A stretch of 64,000 nt of DNA from Planctomycetota bacterium (GTDB lineage Bacteria; Planctomycetota; PLA2; JAEUHO01), in assembly GCA_029259775.1 (NCBI GenBank), contig JAJDEN010000053.1, positions 1-64,000 of the forward strand, read 5' to 3'. The notes beneath the pieces are model-generated. The model worked only from the letters and a program-made list of their open reading frames with translations, did not search any database and was not told the origin of the DNA. Position 1 is the first letter of the stretch. Every line of letters begins with the position of its first letter. Both the position numbers and the translations under genes were made by a program. Below, in pieces: positions 53,286-64,000 of the stretch.

Positions 53286-53860
53286 CCCTGGCGACCCTCG
53301 ATGGCCGCGATGAGGACGGCGGCGCCGAAGACGAGCCGCCGGTCGAGCGTGGCGCCCGGGGCGATCGAGATCTCGAGCTTGTAGATGAAAGGATTGAAGC
53401 GCTGCTTGAACGTGGCTTGCAGAACCCCGGAGCTGTCCTTCACATCGAAGCTCTGCGGAATCAGGTTGGACAGGAAGCGGCGCAGGAACGCGAGGCCACC
53501 GCTGTCCTCCTGCACGGTTGCGATCGGGGCGTCGTTGGCATCCATCAGCTCCCAGGCGTCGCGCAGGATGGACTTGAAGCCCTTGCGCTTCGCCCCGCCC
53601 GCCTTGGTCCCGGCCTGCGCATCGAGGATGTCGTAGGCGGCTGAGAAGTCGACGATCTGGCGAGCCTGGACCGTGAGCAGCTCCGTGCCGGCGGACTCGT
53701 CCGTGTAGAGCCGGATGTCTTCCTTGAGCTTGAAGGCCTTCTGCTTGCTGAAGCCGATCACCTGCCCGGCGGGGTCGTACACGTGGAAGCTGGAGCCGAA
53801 CAGCTTGAACACCTTGCGGCGAATCATGTAGCCGTCGAGTTGGAACGGGTTGGTCGTCAT
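53282..53860 (-). CDS. LURP-one/scramblase-like (tubby-fold) protein
   Basis: This 192-residue protein resembles the LURP-one/phospholipid-scramblase family: FGSSFHVYDPAGQVIGFSKQKAFKLKEDIRLY and later LMDANDAPIATVQEDSGG and the FDVKDSSGVLQATF block form the beta-barrel strands. A final hydrophobic segment (RLVFGAAVLIAAIEG) matches the buried C-terminal helix. The family's bacterial role is unclear. It precedes the zinc-ribbon gene with a TTGA overlap. Confidence 0.72.
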   Translation of the reverse strand: MTTNPFQLDGYMIRRKVFKLFGSSFHVYDPAGQVIGFSKQKAFKLKEDIRLYTDESAGTELLTVQARQIVDFSAAYDILDAQAGTKAGGAKRKGFKSILRDAWELMDANDAPIATVQEDSGGLAFLRRFLSNLIPQSFDVKDSSGVLQATFKQRFNPFIYKLEISIAPGATLDRRLVFGAAVLIAAIEGRQG

Positions 53861-54107
53861 CCGCGCGACTCCTTCGTGTCTGCAGACCCTGCGGCCTGGG
53901 CGCGCCCACGATACGCGGCGGGGGCGGATACCGCATGCGAGTTCGCACCGCAGCCGTGCGTCTGGGATGCGCAGTCAGGCCTTGGTGTTGGACCGTCGCG
54001 GAGTACCGGAGCACCGAGCCTCGAGAACGACCAACGGGATTCAGCGACACGCATGACGGCGAATCGCGATGGCCGTTGCGGCACTCCGTGTCCCGTCCGC
54101 GTTCCTG

Positions 54108-55316
54108 CTAGGCATCTCCCGCTACGTCCGCCGCGGGAAGCATCGTGATCTGGATCTGGTCGTAGGCGCGCTGCATGCGCTCGGCCACCTGATCTCGGTT
54201 GCGACCCCGAACCTCAAGCCAACCCACGTCGCTGCCTGTGCCGGAGCGCGACGCGAGAACCTTGCCGGCACGGACGCGAACCACCAGCTTGCGAACGCCT
54301 AGCACGCGGCGAGCCGCGGCGAGGCCGCAGACCGAGCGGACCTTCCCAGGCCCCGGGTGGAGCATCCACACGCCGCCCGCACGGCTCGCCTGCGCCGGGA
54401 GGTCCGGGACGCCGCCGTCCAACTCGAGTTCGATGACGGCGCGCCACGGATCGAAGTCATACACACGGCGGAGCAGACGCATGATTCGCCCGCCCGGCGG
54501 ACGCACCGCAATCTCGCCGAACACCGGGCCGTCGGCTGTCCGGTAGAGCTCCAGATGCGTCATGCCGCGTCGGATGCCCAGCGCCCGGATGACGTCGGCG
54601 TTGAGCTGATGGATGACGGCCGCCTCCTTCTCGGGCAGCGCCGCGGGGGCGATGTTCGCGAAGCCGGTCACGTAGTACTCCGTCGGATTGACGAGCAGGA
54701 TCTGGCCGTCCGCGATGAAGCTCTCCAAGCTCATCTCGGCGCCGTGGACGAAGCGCTCCCCCATCCATCGAGCGCGTTGCTCGGCGGGAATCGACGCGAG
54801 TCCGGCCGCCACCTCGTCCTCGCTGCGGGCCCGGATCAATCCGCGCGTGCCCGACCCTGTTCGCTCCTTGAGCACCAGGGGAAGGCCCAGCGCCGCGACC
54901 AGGTCCGCCGGGGTGGTCGTCGTGTCGAGCTCCAACCAATCGGTACAGGGGATGCCCGCGGCGCGCACGGCTTGCTTCATGCGCGGCTTGTCGCGCGTCC
55001 GCCACGCCGTCTCGCGATCGATGCCGCCCAAACCGAAGGCCTCGCGCAGCGCTGCCGCCGCCAGCACCCCACGCTCGCCGGCGGAGACCACGGCCCGCGG
55101 CACGTCGTCACCCAGCGCCTCGCGGGTGCGTGCGAGCAAGCTGGCTTCGTCGCCTTCCAGCGGGGCCTGGACGGCGCGCACGATGCGCCGCCGGGCGGAC
55201 GCGGACGGCGGCTTGTCTTCCACGAGGAGCACGCTCAGCCCCAGGTTGCTGGCCGCGTGCAGGGCCCCAGGTCGATAGCCCACGAGGACGAGATCGATGC
55301 CGGTTGTCATCCCCAC
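54108..55316 (-). CDS. ATP-grasp enzyme, unknown ligase
   Basis: This 402-residue protein has the biotin-carboxylase-like N-terminal Rossmann part (VLVGYRPGALHAASNLGLSVLLVE). An ATP-grasp domain follows: PLVLKERTGSGTRGLI for nucleotide binding and FGEIAVRPPGGRI for the metal-binding Asn/Glu region. It probably ligates an amino acid or carboxylate. No adjacent biosynthetic partner is seen. The start could be 55316 or a nearby Met. Confidence 0.82.
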   Translation of the reverse strand: MGMTTGIDLVLVGYRPGALHAASNLGLSVLLVEDKPPSASARRRIVRAVQAPLEGDEASLLARTREALGDDVPRAVVSAGERGVLAAAALREAFGLGGIDRETAWRTRDKPRMKQAVRAAGIPCTDWLELDTTTTPADLVAALGLPLVLKERTGSGTRGLIRARSEDEVAAGLASIPAEQRARWMGERFVHGAEMSLESFIADGQILLVNPTEYYVTGFANIAPAALPEKEAAVIHQLNADVIRALGIRRGMTHLELYRTADGPVFGEIAVRPPGGRIMRLLRRVYDFDPWRAVIELELDGGVPDLPAQASRAGGVWMLHPGPGKVRSVCGLAAARRVLGVRKLVVRVRAGKVLASRSGTGSDVGWLEVRGRNRDQVAERMQRAYDQIQITMLPAADVAGDA

Positions 55317-55380
55317 ACGCTACCGAGACGGGGCGTCGCGCGGAGACCAAACCGGGTGACCTACGTCTGCAACTCCGGTC

Positions 55381-57183
55381 CTAGCGCGTGAGCATCAGGA
55401 CCGCCGTCAGCGACATCAAGAACGTGAGGATGCCTCCGACGCGCACGAAGTCCCGCGTCGCGTAACCCGCCGGCCCCATCACCATCAGGTTGCATGAATG
55501 GGCGAACGGCAGCATGAACGCGCAGCTGGCGCCAAACGCGACGGCCAGGAAGGCGCGGGAGAGATCCAGACCGACCGCGGCCGCGGCTTGGGCGGCCACG
55601 GGTGCCAGGATGACGGCCGCGGCGGCATTGTTGCTCGTCGTGCTCAACAGGGCCGACGCGACGAACAGGCAGGTGATCAACCCGGCGGTCCCGCCCCAGC
55701 CGTGCACCCACAGGACGCCCTGGGCCGCGTGCTCGGCGATGCCGCTCACCTCGAGGGCGATGCCGAGGGGGATGGTGCCGATCACCAAGAACAGCACCGT
55801 GTAGTCCACGGAGCGTCGGGCCCCCTCCAGCGACAGGCAGCCCGTGCCCACCATCAGGAGCGCCGCGGCCATGCCGCTGAGCGCGAGGGGCAACCAGCCG
55901 AAGAGCGGCGGCACGATGGCGAGAAGCAGGAGCCCGATCGCCAGCGGCGCGCGGCTGCTGTCCTCCGCCTGGCCGCGACCGCTGCCCATCACGACGTAGT
56001 CCGCATCGTCGGCCAGCGCCCGCACGCGCTCGAGCGTGCCCGAGACCAGGAACGCATCGCCGAGTTCGAGCGGGGTCTCTCCGATGCCTGCGGTCGTGAC
56101 CGAGCTACCGCGCCATAGCGAGATCACGGTCAGGCCGTGTTGCTTGTGGAACTCGAGGTCGCGGAGGGACTTGCCAAGTGCGTTGCTGCGCGGCGCGAGC
56201 GTCACCTCCGCCAGCGTGACGCCGCGGCCGAGCAGCAGCTCGATCTCATCGGCGTTGGCCACGCGCGGCTGAAGGTTGTACTCGGCAGCCAGCAACGCCG
56301 TGCCCTCGGCTTCCCCTTCCACATACAGCACATCGCCCCGCTGGAGGACGAGGTCGGGCCGCGGCTGCACCGAGCGGCGGCCCAGCGGCGAGGTGCGCAG
56401 CACGAGTACGGCATCGAGCCCGAACGCTCGGCGCAACCGGGCCTGCTCGATCGTCTGGCCTGCGAGGGGTGAGCCGCGCTCCACATCCACGAAGTAGAGA
56501 TTGCGCGTGAGCCCGTAGGCCTCGGCCAGCTTCTCCTGACGCTCCGCGTGGCCGGGCCGGTGCTTCGCCCGTGTGTCGGGCAGCAGGCGCCATCCCACCG
56601 TGGCCATGAACAGCACGCCCACCACCACGATGGCGCCTCCCACCACGGAGAAGTCGAACATCCCGAGTCCGGTTCCCGTCCTCAGGCGTAGTTCGTTGCC
56701 CAGGATCAGGTTCGGGGTGGTGCCGATCAGGGTCAGGGTGCCGCCCAGGATCGCGGCGTAGGACAGCGGCATGAGCAAGCGTGAGGCTGCGATGCCCGTC
56801 CGGCGTTGCAGTACGGCGACCGCCGGCAGCAGGATCGCGACCGTCGCCGTGTTGGACATGAACGCGCTCAAGACGGCGGCCATGATCATGATCAGGATCA
56901 CCAGGCGGCCCGTGCCACGCCCGCCCGCGCGCTCCAGTCCGCGAGCGCAGAGCGTGGCGACGCCGCTCTCCTGCAGTCCGGCGCCGAGCACGAAGATGCC
57001 AGCGAGGGCAATGACGGCCTGGTTGCCGAAGCCGCGCAGGCTCTGCTCGGGGGTGAGCACGCCGGTCGCGGCCAGCACGACGGGGATCCCGACGGCGGTC
57101 GCGGCGAGCGGGATCCACTTGCTCACGAACAGCACGACGGCGATGCACAGCGTCGTGATGGAGACCCACGCCTCGAAGCTCAT
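55381..57183 (-). CDS. SLC13/DASS-type permease with two TrkA-C domains
   Basis: This 600-residue protein has membrane halves at about 1-200 and 410-600, each with the Asn-Thr transport motif (MSNTATVAILLP; TTSNNAAAAVILAP). Two TrkA-C (RCK_C) domains lie in between at about 220-390. Family members carry sulfate, dicarboxylates or similar anions with Na+. Full length. The substrate cannot be told from sequence. Confidence 0.88.
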   Translation of the reverse strand: MSFEAWVSITTLCIAVVLFVSKWIPLAATAVGIPVVLAATGVLTPEQSLRGFGNQAVIALAGIFVLGAGLQESGVATLCARGLERAGGRGTGRLVILIMIMAAVLSAFMSNTATVAILLPAVAVLQRRTGIAASRLLMPLSYAAILGGTLTLIGTTPNLILGNELRLRTGTGLGMFDFSVVGGAIVVVGVLFMATVGWRLLPDTRAKHRPGHAERQEKLAEAYGLTRNLYFVDVERGSPLAGQTIEQARLRRAFGLDAVLVLRTSPLGRRSVQPRPDLVLQRGDVLYVEGEAEGTALLAAEYNLQPRVANADEIELLLGRGVTLAEVTLAPRSNALGKSLRDLEFHKQHGLTVISLWRGSSVTTAGIGETPLELGDAFLVSGTLERVRALADDADYVVMGSGRGQAEDSSRAPLAIGLLLLAIVPPLFGWLPLALSGMAAALLMVGTGCLSLEGARRSVDYTVLFLVIGTIPLGIALEVSGIAEHAAQGVLWVHGWGGTAGLITCLFVASALLSTTSNNAAAAVILAPVAAQAAAAVGLDLSRAFLAVAFGASCAFMLPFAHSCNLMVMGPAGYATRDFVRVGGILTFLMSLTAVLMLTR

Positions 57184-57303
57184 GTGAATGGGGCCCTCGC
57201 GGTTCCTGCCAACCGCACGATCCTACGCGCTGCAGGAGCCGCAGGCGAGCGGCACGCTTGCGTGGCGCTGCCGCGGGGGTAGGGCTACGTGCACGACTCG
57301 CTC

Positions 57304-57996
57304 TCAGCTGCCGGCGACCATCCCCAACGAGGTTGTGAGGAAGCGGCCGATGAGTTCCAGTTCCGGACCGGAGACTTCGTGCTGGATCGGGTACTCGTGC
57401 CACGTCACGTCGTAGTCGAGGTCCTCGAGGAACGCGCGGGCCCGCTCCCCGGAGCTCATCGGGACCATGGGGTCGTAGGTGCCGTGACACTGCAGGACGG
57501 GCAGCGTGCGGTTGGCGGCGCTCAGGTTCGCCAGGATGCGCTCCGGCGCGACGACGTAGGTCGACAGTGCGACGAGGCCTGCGAGCGCCTCCGTGTGGGT
57601 CAACGCCAGCTCGATCGCGACCGCTCCGCCCTGGGAGAAGCCGGCCAGCACGATGCGCTCTGGCGGAACGCCGCTTGCCACTTCGTCGGCGACCAGCCTC
57701 CGGACGCGCTCGACCGATCGGAGGAGCCCTGCCTCGTCGTTGCGGTTCTCCGCTTCGAGGTTCATGTCCCGAATGTCGTACCAGGCCGGCATGACCATGC
57801 CCGCGTTGATGGTGACGGGGATGGCCTCCGCCGTGGGAAACACGAATCGGATGCCGTGTTCTTCCGGAATCCCCAGGTACGGGACGGCGGGCACGAAGTC
57901 GTGCCCGTCCGCACCGAGGCCATGCAGCCAGATCACCGTCGCCGTGTGGCGACCCGGTGCGGCGAGGACAACGGTGGCGAGAGGAGTTTCAGACAT
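57304..57996 (-). CDS. Carboxylesterase/phospholipase-family hydrolase
   Basis: This 230-residue cytoplasmic alpha/beta-hydrolase has VIWLHGLGADGHDFVP at the start, nucleophile GFSQGG (about residues 143-148), Asp in CHGTYDPMVP and His in YPIQHEVS. It resembles acyl-protein-thioesterase-like carboxylesterases of the YpfH type. No signal peptide. Confidence 0.88.
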   Translation of the reverse strand: MSETPLATVVLAAPGRHTATVIWLHGLGADGHDFVPAVPYLGIPEEHGIRFVFPTAEAIPVTINAGMVMPAWYDIRDMNLEAENRNDEAGLLRSVERVRRLVADEVASGVPPERIVLAGFSQGGAVAIELALTHTEALAGLVALSTYVVAPERILANLSAANRTLPVLQCHGTYDPMVPMSSGERARAFLEDLDYDVTWHEYPIQHEVSGPELELIGRFLTTSLGMVAGS

Positions 57997-58015
57997 GCCG
58001 GGACCTTACACGACG

Positions 58016-58416
58016 GTGGGACTCGCTTCCCACACGACCTACGGTCGTGCAGGACCCATCACCCGCAGGGACGCCGATGCGCGCTCGCCGGCTCGCAGGC
58101 TAGCTCCTACGCCTCCCGCAATCGCAGCTTGAGATGGTGGTGCCGGAGGTGGGACTCGAACTCCCACGCGACCTACGGTCGTGCAGGACCCATCACCCGC
58201 AGGGACGCCGATGCGCGCTCGCCGGCTCGCACGCTAGCTCCTACGCCTCCCGCAATCGCAGCTTGAGATGGTGGTGCCGGAGGCGGGACTCGAACTCCCA
58301 CACGACCTACGGTCGTGCAGGACCCATCACCCGCAGGGACGCCGATGCGCGCTCGCCGGCTCGCACGCTAGCTCCTACGCCTCCCGCGATCGCCGCATGG
58401 GGTGGTGGTGCCGGAG
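58016..58416 (-). repeat. Three tandem ~134-bp repeats carrying tRNA-3'-end copies
   Basis: Units start at 58016, 58149 and 58283, with the real tRNA arm at 58417, so the period is 133-134 bp. Each unit, read on the minus strand, carries a T-arm/acceptor copy and a CCA like those of the tRNA-Leu next to it. It also has GACCNNAGGTC, like a long variable arm, and a GCCGG start resembling the acceptor 5' strand. The unit farthest from the tRNA is the most degraded. All three lack a complete tRNA fold. Confidence 0.85.
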
Positions 58417-58492
58417 GTGGGACTCGAACCCACAAGCCCATTACAGGCGGGGGATTTTGAATCCCCTGCGTATGCCATTCCGCCACTCCGGC
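58406..58492 (-). tRNA. tRNA-Leu (anticodon CAA)
   Basis: On the minus strand, 5'-GCCGGAG pairs with CTCCGGC, then A and an encoded CCA. The anticodon loop is TTCAAAA with anticodon CAA. The T-arm is GTGGG/TTCGAGT/CCCAC. The long variable arm fits a class II leucine tRNA. It reads UUG codons. Flanked downstream by the tandem repeats. Confidence 0.92.
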
Positions 58493-58526
58493 CAGGAGCC
58501 AGCCGGAGAGGATACCCGCTCGGAGG

Positions 58527-59639
58527 CTAGAGGCTGAGGATCGCGCGCACATCCACGAAGGGACCCCCGTCCACGTCCACCGACCGCTCCGCATGGCCGT
58601 TGCGGTCCTCGATCGTGAAGTAGCGCCAGAGGTCGTAGCCGGCACGGAACTCGAGATCGAGCGCGCTCATCCCCCGGTAGCGAACACGCAGGTACGCCGG
58701 GACGCGCGTGTCCCCCACAATGCCGCCCGCGCCCGGCCCGCTCTCCCGCAGCCGGAAGCGCGCACCCTGGAAGCCGCCCGCCAACCCGAACTCCCACGCG
58801 GGACTCGGCTTGTAGACCAGGTCGAGCTGCGTCCCCTGAAGCGACAGCTGCCACTGCGGTGTCGGCTTCCAGCTGAACTGCGGTCCGCCGATGATGAACA
58901 AGCTCTCGCCAAACGCGTCGGAGATGAGGAAGCCCAGGCCGGCATCGAACGTCGGCGAGAAGCGCTTGCCCGCGCCGAAGGTCACGCCCCACGAGAAGCC
59001 GTCTGTGAGTTCCGCACCGTCCTCAGCCGCCATCGAGGCGTTGATCGATCCGACCAGCGCCCACTCCTTGCTGACCGGCTGGAACAGGTTCACGTTCGCG
59101 CGCAGGATGTGCACGCTCTCGAACGGATCGACGGCACCCGGGAACATCGCCGTGGCACCGTCCCAGTCGTAGCGGCGGTTCGAGTAGCTCAGGTTGATGC
59201 CGAGCTTGCCGAAGTAATCGAGCGGCTTCTGGAACGAGACGCGCAGGCTGTTCGACCAGACACTCGGACCGTCCCCCCCGCCCTCCACGTCACCCGCCAG
59301 CACGTAGGTCGAGGACGCAACGACGAGCGTGGTCCACGGCCCGGCCGTCTTGAGATCGAGCTCGCCCCCACCGACGTGCTCGAAGGTCGGGTCGGACGGG
59401 TTCTCGACCAGGCCCGTCGGCACGCCGAGCCCGAGCTTCGCGAGGCCCGTCTTGGGCTTGCGCACCAAGGAAGGACCCGCGTTCCTGGGCGTGGTCCACG
59501 CCGCTGCCATCTCCGCCGGCGTGTAGGCGATCGAGGTCTGCCTGCCGGTGGCGGGTTGCGCGGGCTGCACGGACGTCTGGCAGCCAGCCGCCAGGATGAG
59601 GACGCAGATCAGCGATACGCAGGCGGCAAGACGTGACAC
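58527..59639 (-). CDS. Outer-membrane-type lipoprotein (DUF6268-like)
   Basis: This 370-residue protein has a lipoprotein signal ending in AAGC (about residue 20). The mature part is a row of amphipathic strands (LRVSFQKPLDYFGKLGINLSYSN, ADAGLGFLIS-type repeats), ending with a C-terminal aromatic-rich strand, as in outer-membrane barrels. The pattern resembles DUF6268. Function unknown. Confidence 0.72.
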   Translation of the reverse strand: MSRLAACVSLICVLILAAGCQTSVQPAQPATGRQTSIAYTPAEMAAAWTTPRNAGPSLVRKPKTGLAKLGLGVPTGLVENPSDPTFEHVGGGELDLKTAGPWTTLVVASSTYVLAGDVEGGGDGPSVWSNSLRVSFQKPLDYFGKLGINLSYSNRRYDWDGATAMFPGAVDPFESVHILRANVNLFQPVSKEWALVGSINASMAAEDGAELTDGFSWGVTFGAGKRFSPTFDAGLGFLISDAFGESLFIIGGPQFSWKPTPQWQLSLQGTQLDLVYKPSPAWEFGLAGGFQGARFRLRESGPGAGGIVGDTRVPAYLRVRYRGMSALDLEFRAGYDLWRYFTIEDRNGHAERSVDVDGGPFVDVRAILSL

Positions 59640-59708
59640 GACGTGGGCTCCCTTGAATCAGAGAGCCTGCCCGCGTTCGCGCGCGGGGGAAGGGATTTCC
59701 CGCGCTCC

Positions 59709-60554
59709 TTAGGAGGTACGGCGCCGCGTGCGGCCGAGGAAGCCACCCGAGACCGCTCCGGCGTGGGCCGTCAGCGTGCCCAACTGGAGCACCGTGCTGC
59801 GAAGCGTCGAACGGAAGGGCGAGGCGTCGAACACACCCTGGACGTCGTGGCGGTCGTAGCGCTCCTGCTGCGTGGGTGTCAGGAGGCGGCGGGCATGGTC
59901 GCGGTAGCCGTCCAGGATCCGGTCGCGGGCCTGGCGGAAGGTCTCGTCGCCCGAAGCGAGCGGCGTATCGACGAAGTCCTTGAGGCGCGTGACGGTCTCC
60001 ATCACGCTGCGCGCATCCTTCATCTCGTCCAGCGGAGTCGCCGCGCAGACGATCTGGTGCCAGCTCGAGCCGGCTTCGTTCCGGACGTAGCGCAGGTCGG
60101 CGAGATCGCGGTGGGCGTCGGTGACGACGCGCTTCAGCCTCTTGACCTGACGCTCGCTCAGCGCCAGACGGCGGCTGGCCTCGGTGACGCTGTCGATGGT
60201 CGGGCGAGCGCGCTCCTCGGCCACGATCGACGGCGTGACCTGCAGGCTCTGGCTGGAGAGCTTCTCGATGAACTCCCGCACCTGCTCGGAAACGACCGTC
60301 GGCTGGCCAGGCGCTGCGTGGTCGCAGCCGGCGGCGGAGGTCGCGGCCACCTGAGGCGCGCGGCCCTCGAGCATCGGGCCCGCGGCGACACGGGTCTCGG
60401 CGGCCTGCTCGGTGGGCATCCCGGCGAGGTAGTCGGCGACAGCGGCCCGCACCGGGGCGAGGTCGAGCGACAGCAGCCCGAGGGCACCCAGCAGGAGCAG
60501 GGCCAACACCTGGAGGCGGGCTTGGTTTCGGACTCGTGTGGGGTCGTGACGCAT
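59709..60554 (-). CDS. Secreted/anchored alpha-helical protein
   Basis: This 281-residue protein has an N-terminal hydrophobic helix (about 15-35; VLALLLLGALGLLSLDLAP). A mainly helical outer part follows, including VKRLKRVVTDAHRDLADLRYVRN. No known motif. The start at 60554 is chosen over 60575 as it gives a more regular n-region; both are possible. Confidence 0.62.
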   Translation of the reverse strand: MRHDPTRVRNQARLQVLALLLLGALGLLSLDLAPVRAAVADYLAGMPTEQAAETRVAAGPMLEGRAPQVAATSAAGCDHAAPGQPTVVSEQVREFIEKLSSQSLQVTPSIVAEERARPTIDSVTEASRRLALSERQVKRLKRVVTDAHRDLADLRYVRNEAGSSWHQIVCAATPLDEMKDARSVMETVTRLKDFVDTPLASGDETFRQARDRILDGYRDHARRLLTPTQQERYDRHDVQGVFDASPFRSTLRSTVLQLGTLTAHAGAVSGGFLGRTRRRTS

Positions 60555-60675
60555 GGGGTGCCTCGCAGGTCTCACCCCTATGGACGCGTTCCAGCCTCCC
60601 CCGTTGGCAAGAGCTTTGTAAGAGTGGCGCCGACAGCCCGAAAGACGCGCTTCTTGGGGCCCTGGGCGGGTCCTT

Positions 60676-60720
60676 GGGCCCGTCTCGGGCCCCAGAATCC
60701 ACGGCGGCCCGTCTCGGGCC
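60676..60720. terminator. Duplicated GC hairpin after metH
   Basis: The palindrome ggcccgtctcgggcc occurs twice, at 60677-60691 and 60706-60720, 14 bp apart, downstream of the metH stop. The first extends to gggcccg...cgggccc. Either could end transcription, although no T run follows. Confidence 0.4.
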
Positions 60721-60727
60721 CCGGGAG

Positions 60728-64000
<3,273 letters not shown>

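Noticed and set aside
58019-58264. Repeated peptides (GRAGPITRRDADARSPAR) in frames over the tandem repeats
   Set aside because: They are translations of the tRNA-end repeats, not proteins.

Overview
The window looks like a high-GC, Gram-negative-type (diderm) bacterium, most likely a member of the Planctomycetota or a relative. This is inferred, not proven. Supporting it are many lipobox signal peptides, an outer-membrane-type lipoprotein, a MoxR/DUF58/Bat operon, an ECF sigma factor fused through a membrane segment to a large extracytoplasmic part, planctomycete-style leucine-rich repeats, a TPR-CHAT protein and a Ser/Thr kinase. No rRNA or other taxonomic marker is present.

Positions 1 to about 22.3 kb are an accessory, mosaic region. 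It starts with most of an IS3-family element that has a candidate -1 frameshift site, followed by a lower-GC cassette (membrane protein, divergent isoprenoid synthase, DedA/VTT protein). Next come a TraG/VirD4-like ATPase, an IS256 transposase remnant, two lipoproteins (one a zinc metalloprotease), a structured non-coding stretch, a Ser/Thr kinase, and a large HEAT/VWA protein with a pseudo-peptidase motif. A 95-bp decayed copy of the first ATPase gene precedes a second, longer ATPase. That ATPase carries a nuclease-like C-terminal domain and converges on a two-gene unit (membrane protein plus a protein that looks like the detached N-terminal half of such ATPases). A large serine recombinase closes the region; its reading frame runs out into the flanking chromosome, which suggests the right end of an integrated element.

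From 22.5 kb rightward the genes look like chromosomal backbone: an FKBP isomerase group, a DNA adenine methylase, and a nine-gene co-directional run (ECF sigma, TPR/thioredoxin-like protein, MoxR, DUF58, lipoprotein, BatA, BatB, a charged lipoprotein, BatD) in which most neighbours overlap by 1 to 4 nt. Then follow secreted proteins, a peroxiredoxin-like gene with an in-frame UGA in place of the first redox Cys plus a SECIS-like hairpin (a probable selenoprotein), an LRR lipoprotein, a MmcQ/YjbR protein, a secreted TPR-CHAT protein, an aminotransferase, several small membrane proteins, an ATP-grasp enzyme, an SLC13 permease and a carboxylesterase. The window ends with tRNA-Leu(CAA), trailed by three 134-bp tandem repeats that each carry a tRNA 3'-end copy, an outer-membrane lipoprotein, a secreted protein, and the 3' part of metH.

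The strongest candidates for something unusual are the selenoprotein, the ATPase-nuclease / N-domain / membrane-protein module next to the recombinase, the tRNA-end repeats, and the isoprenoid-synthase cassette.
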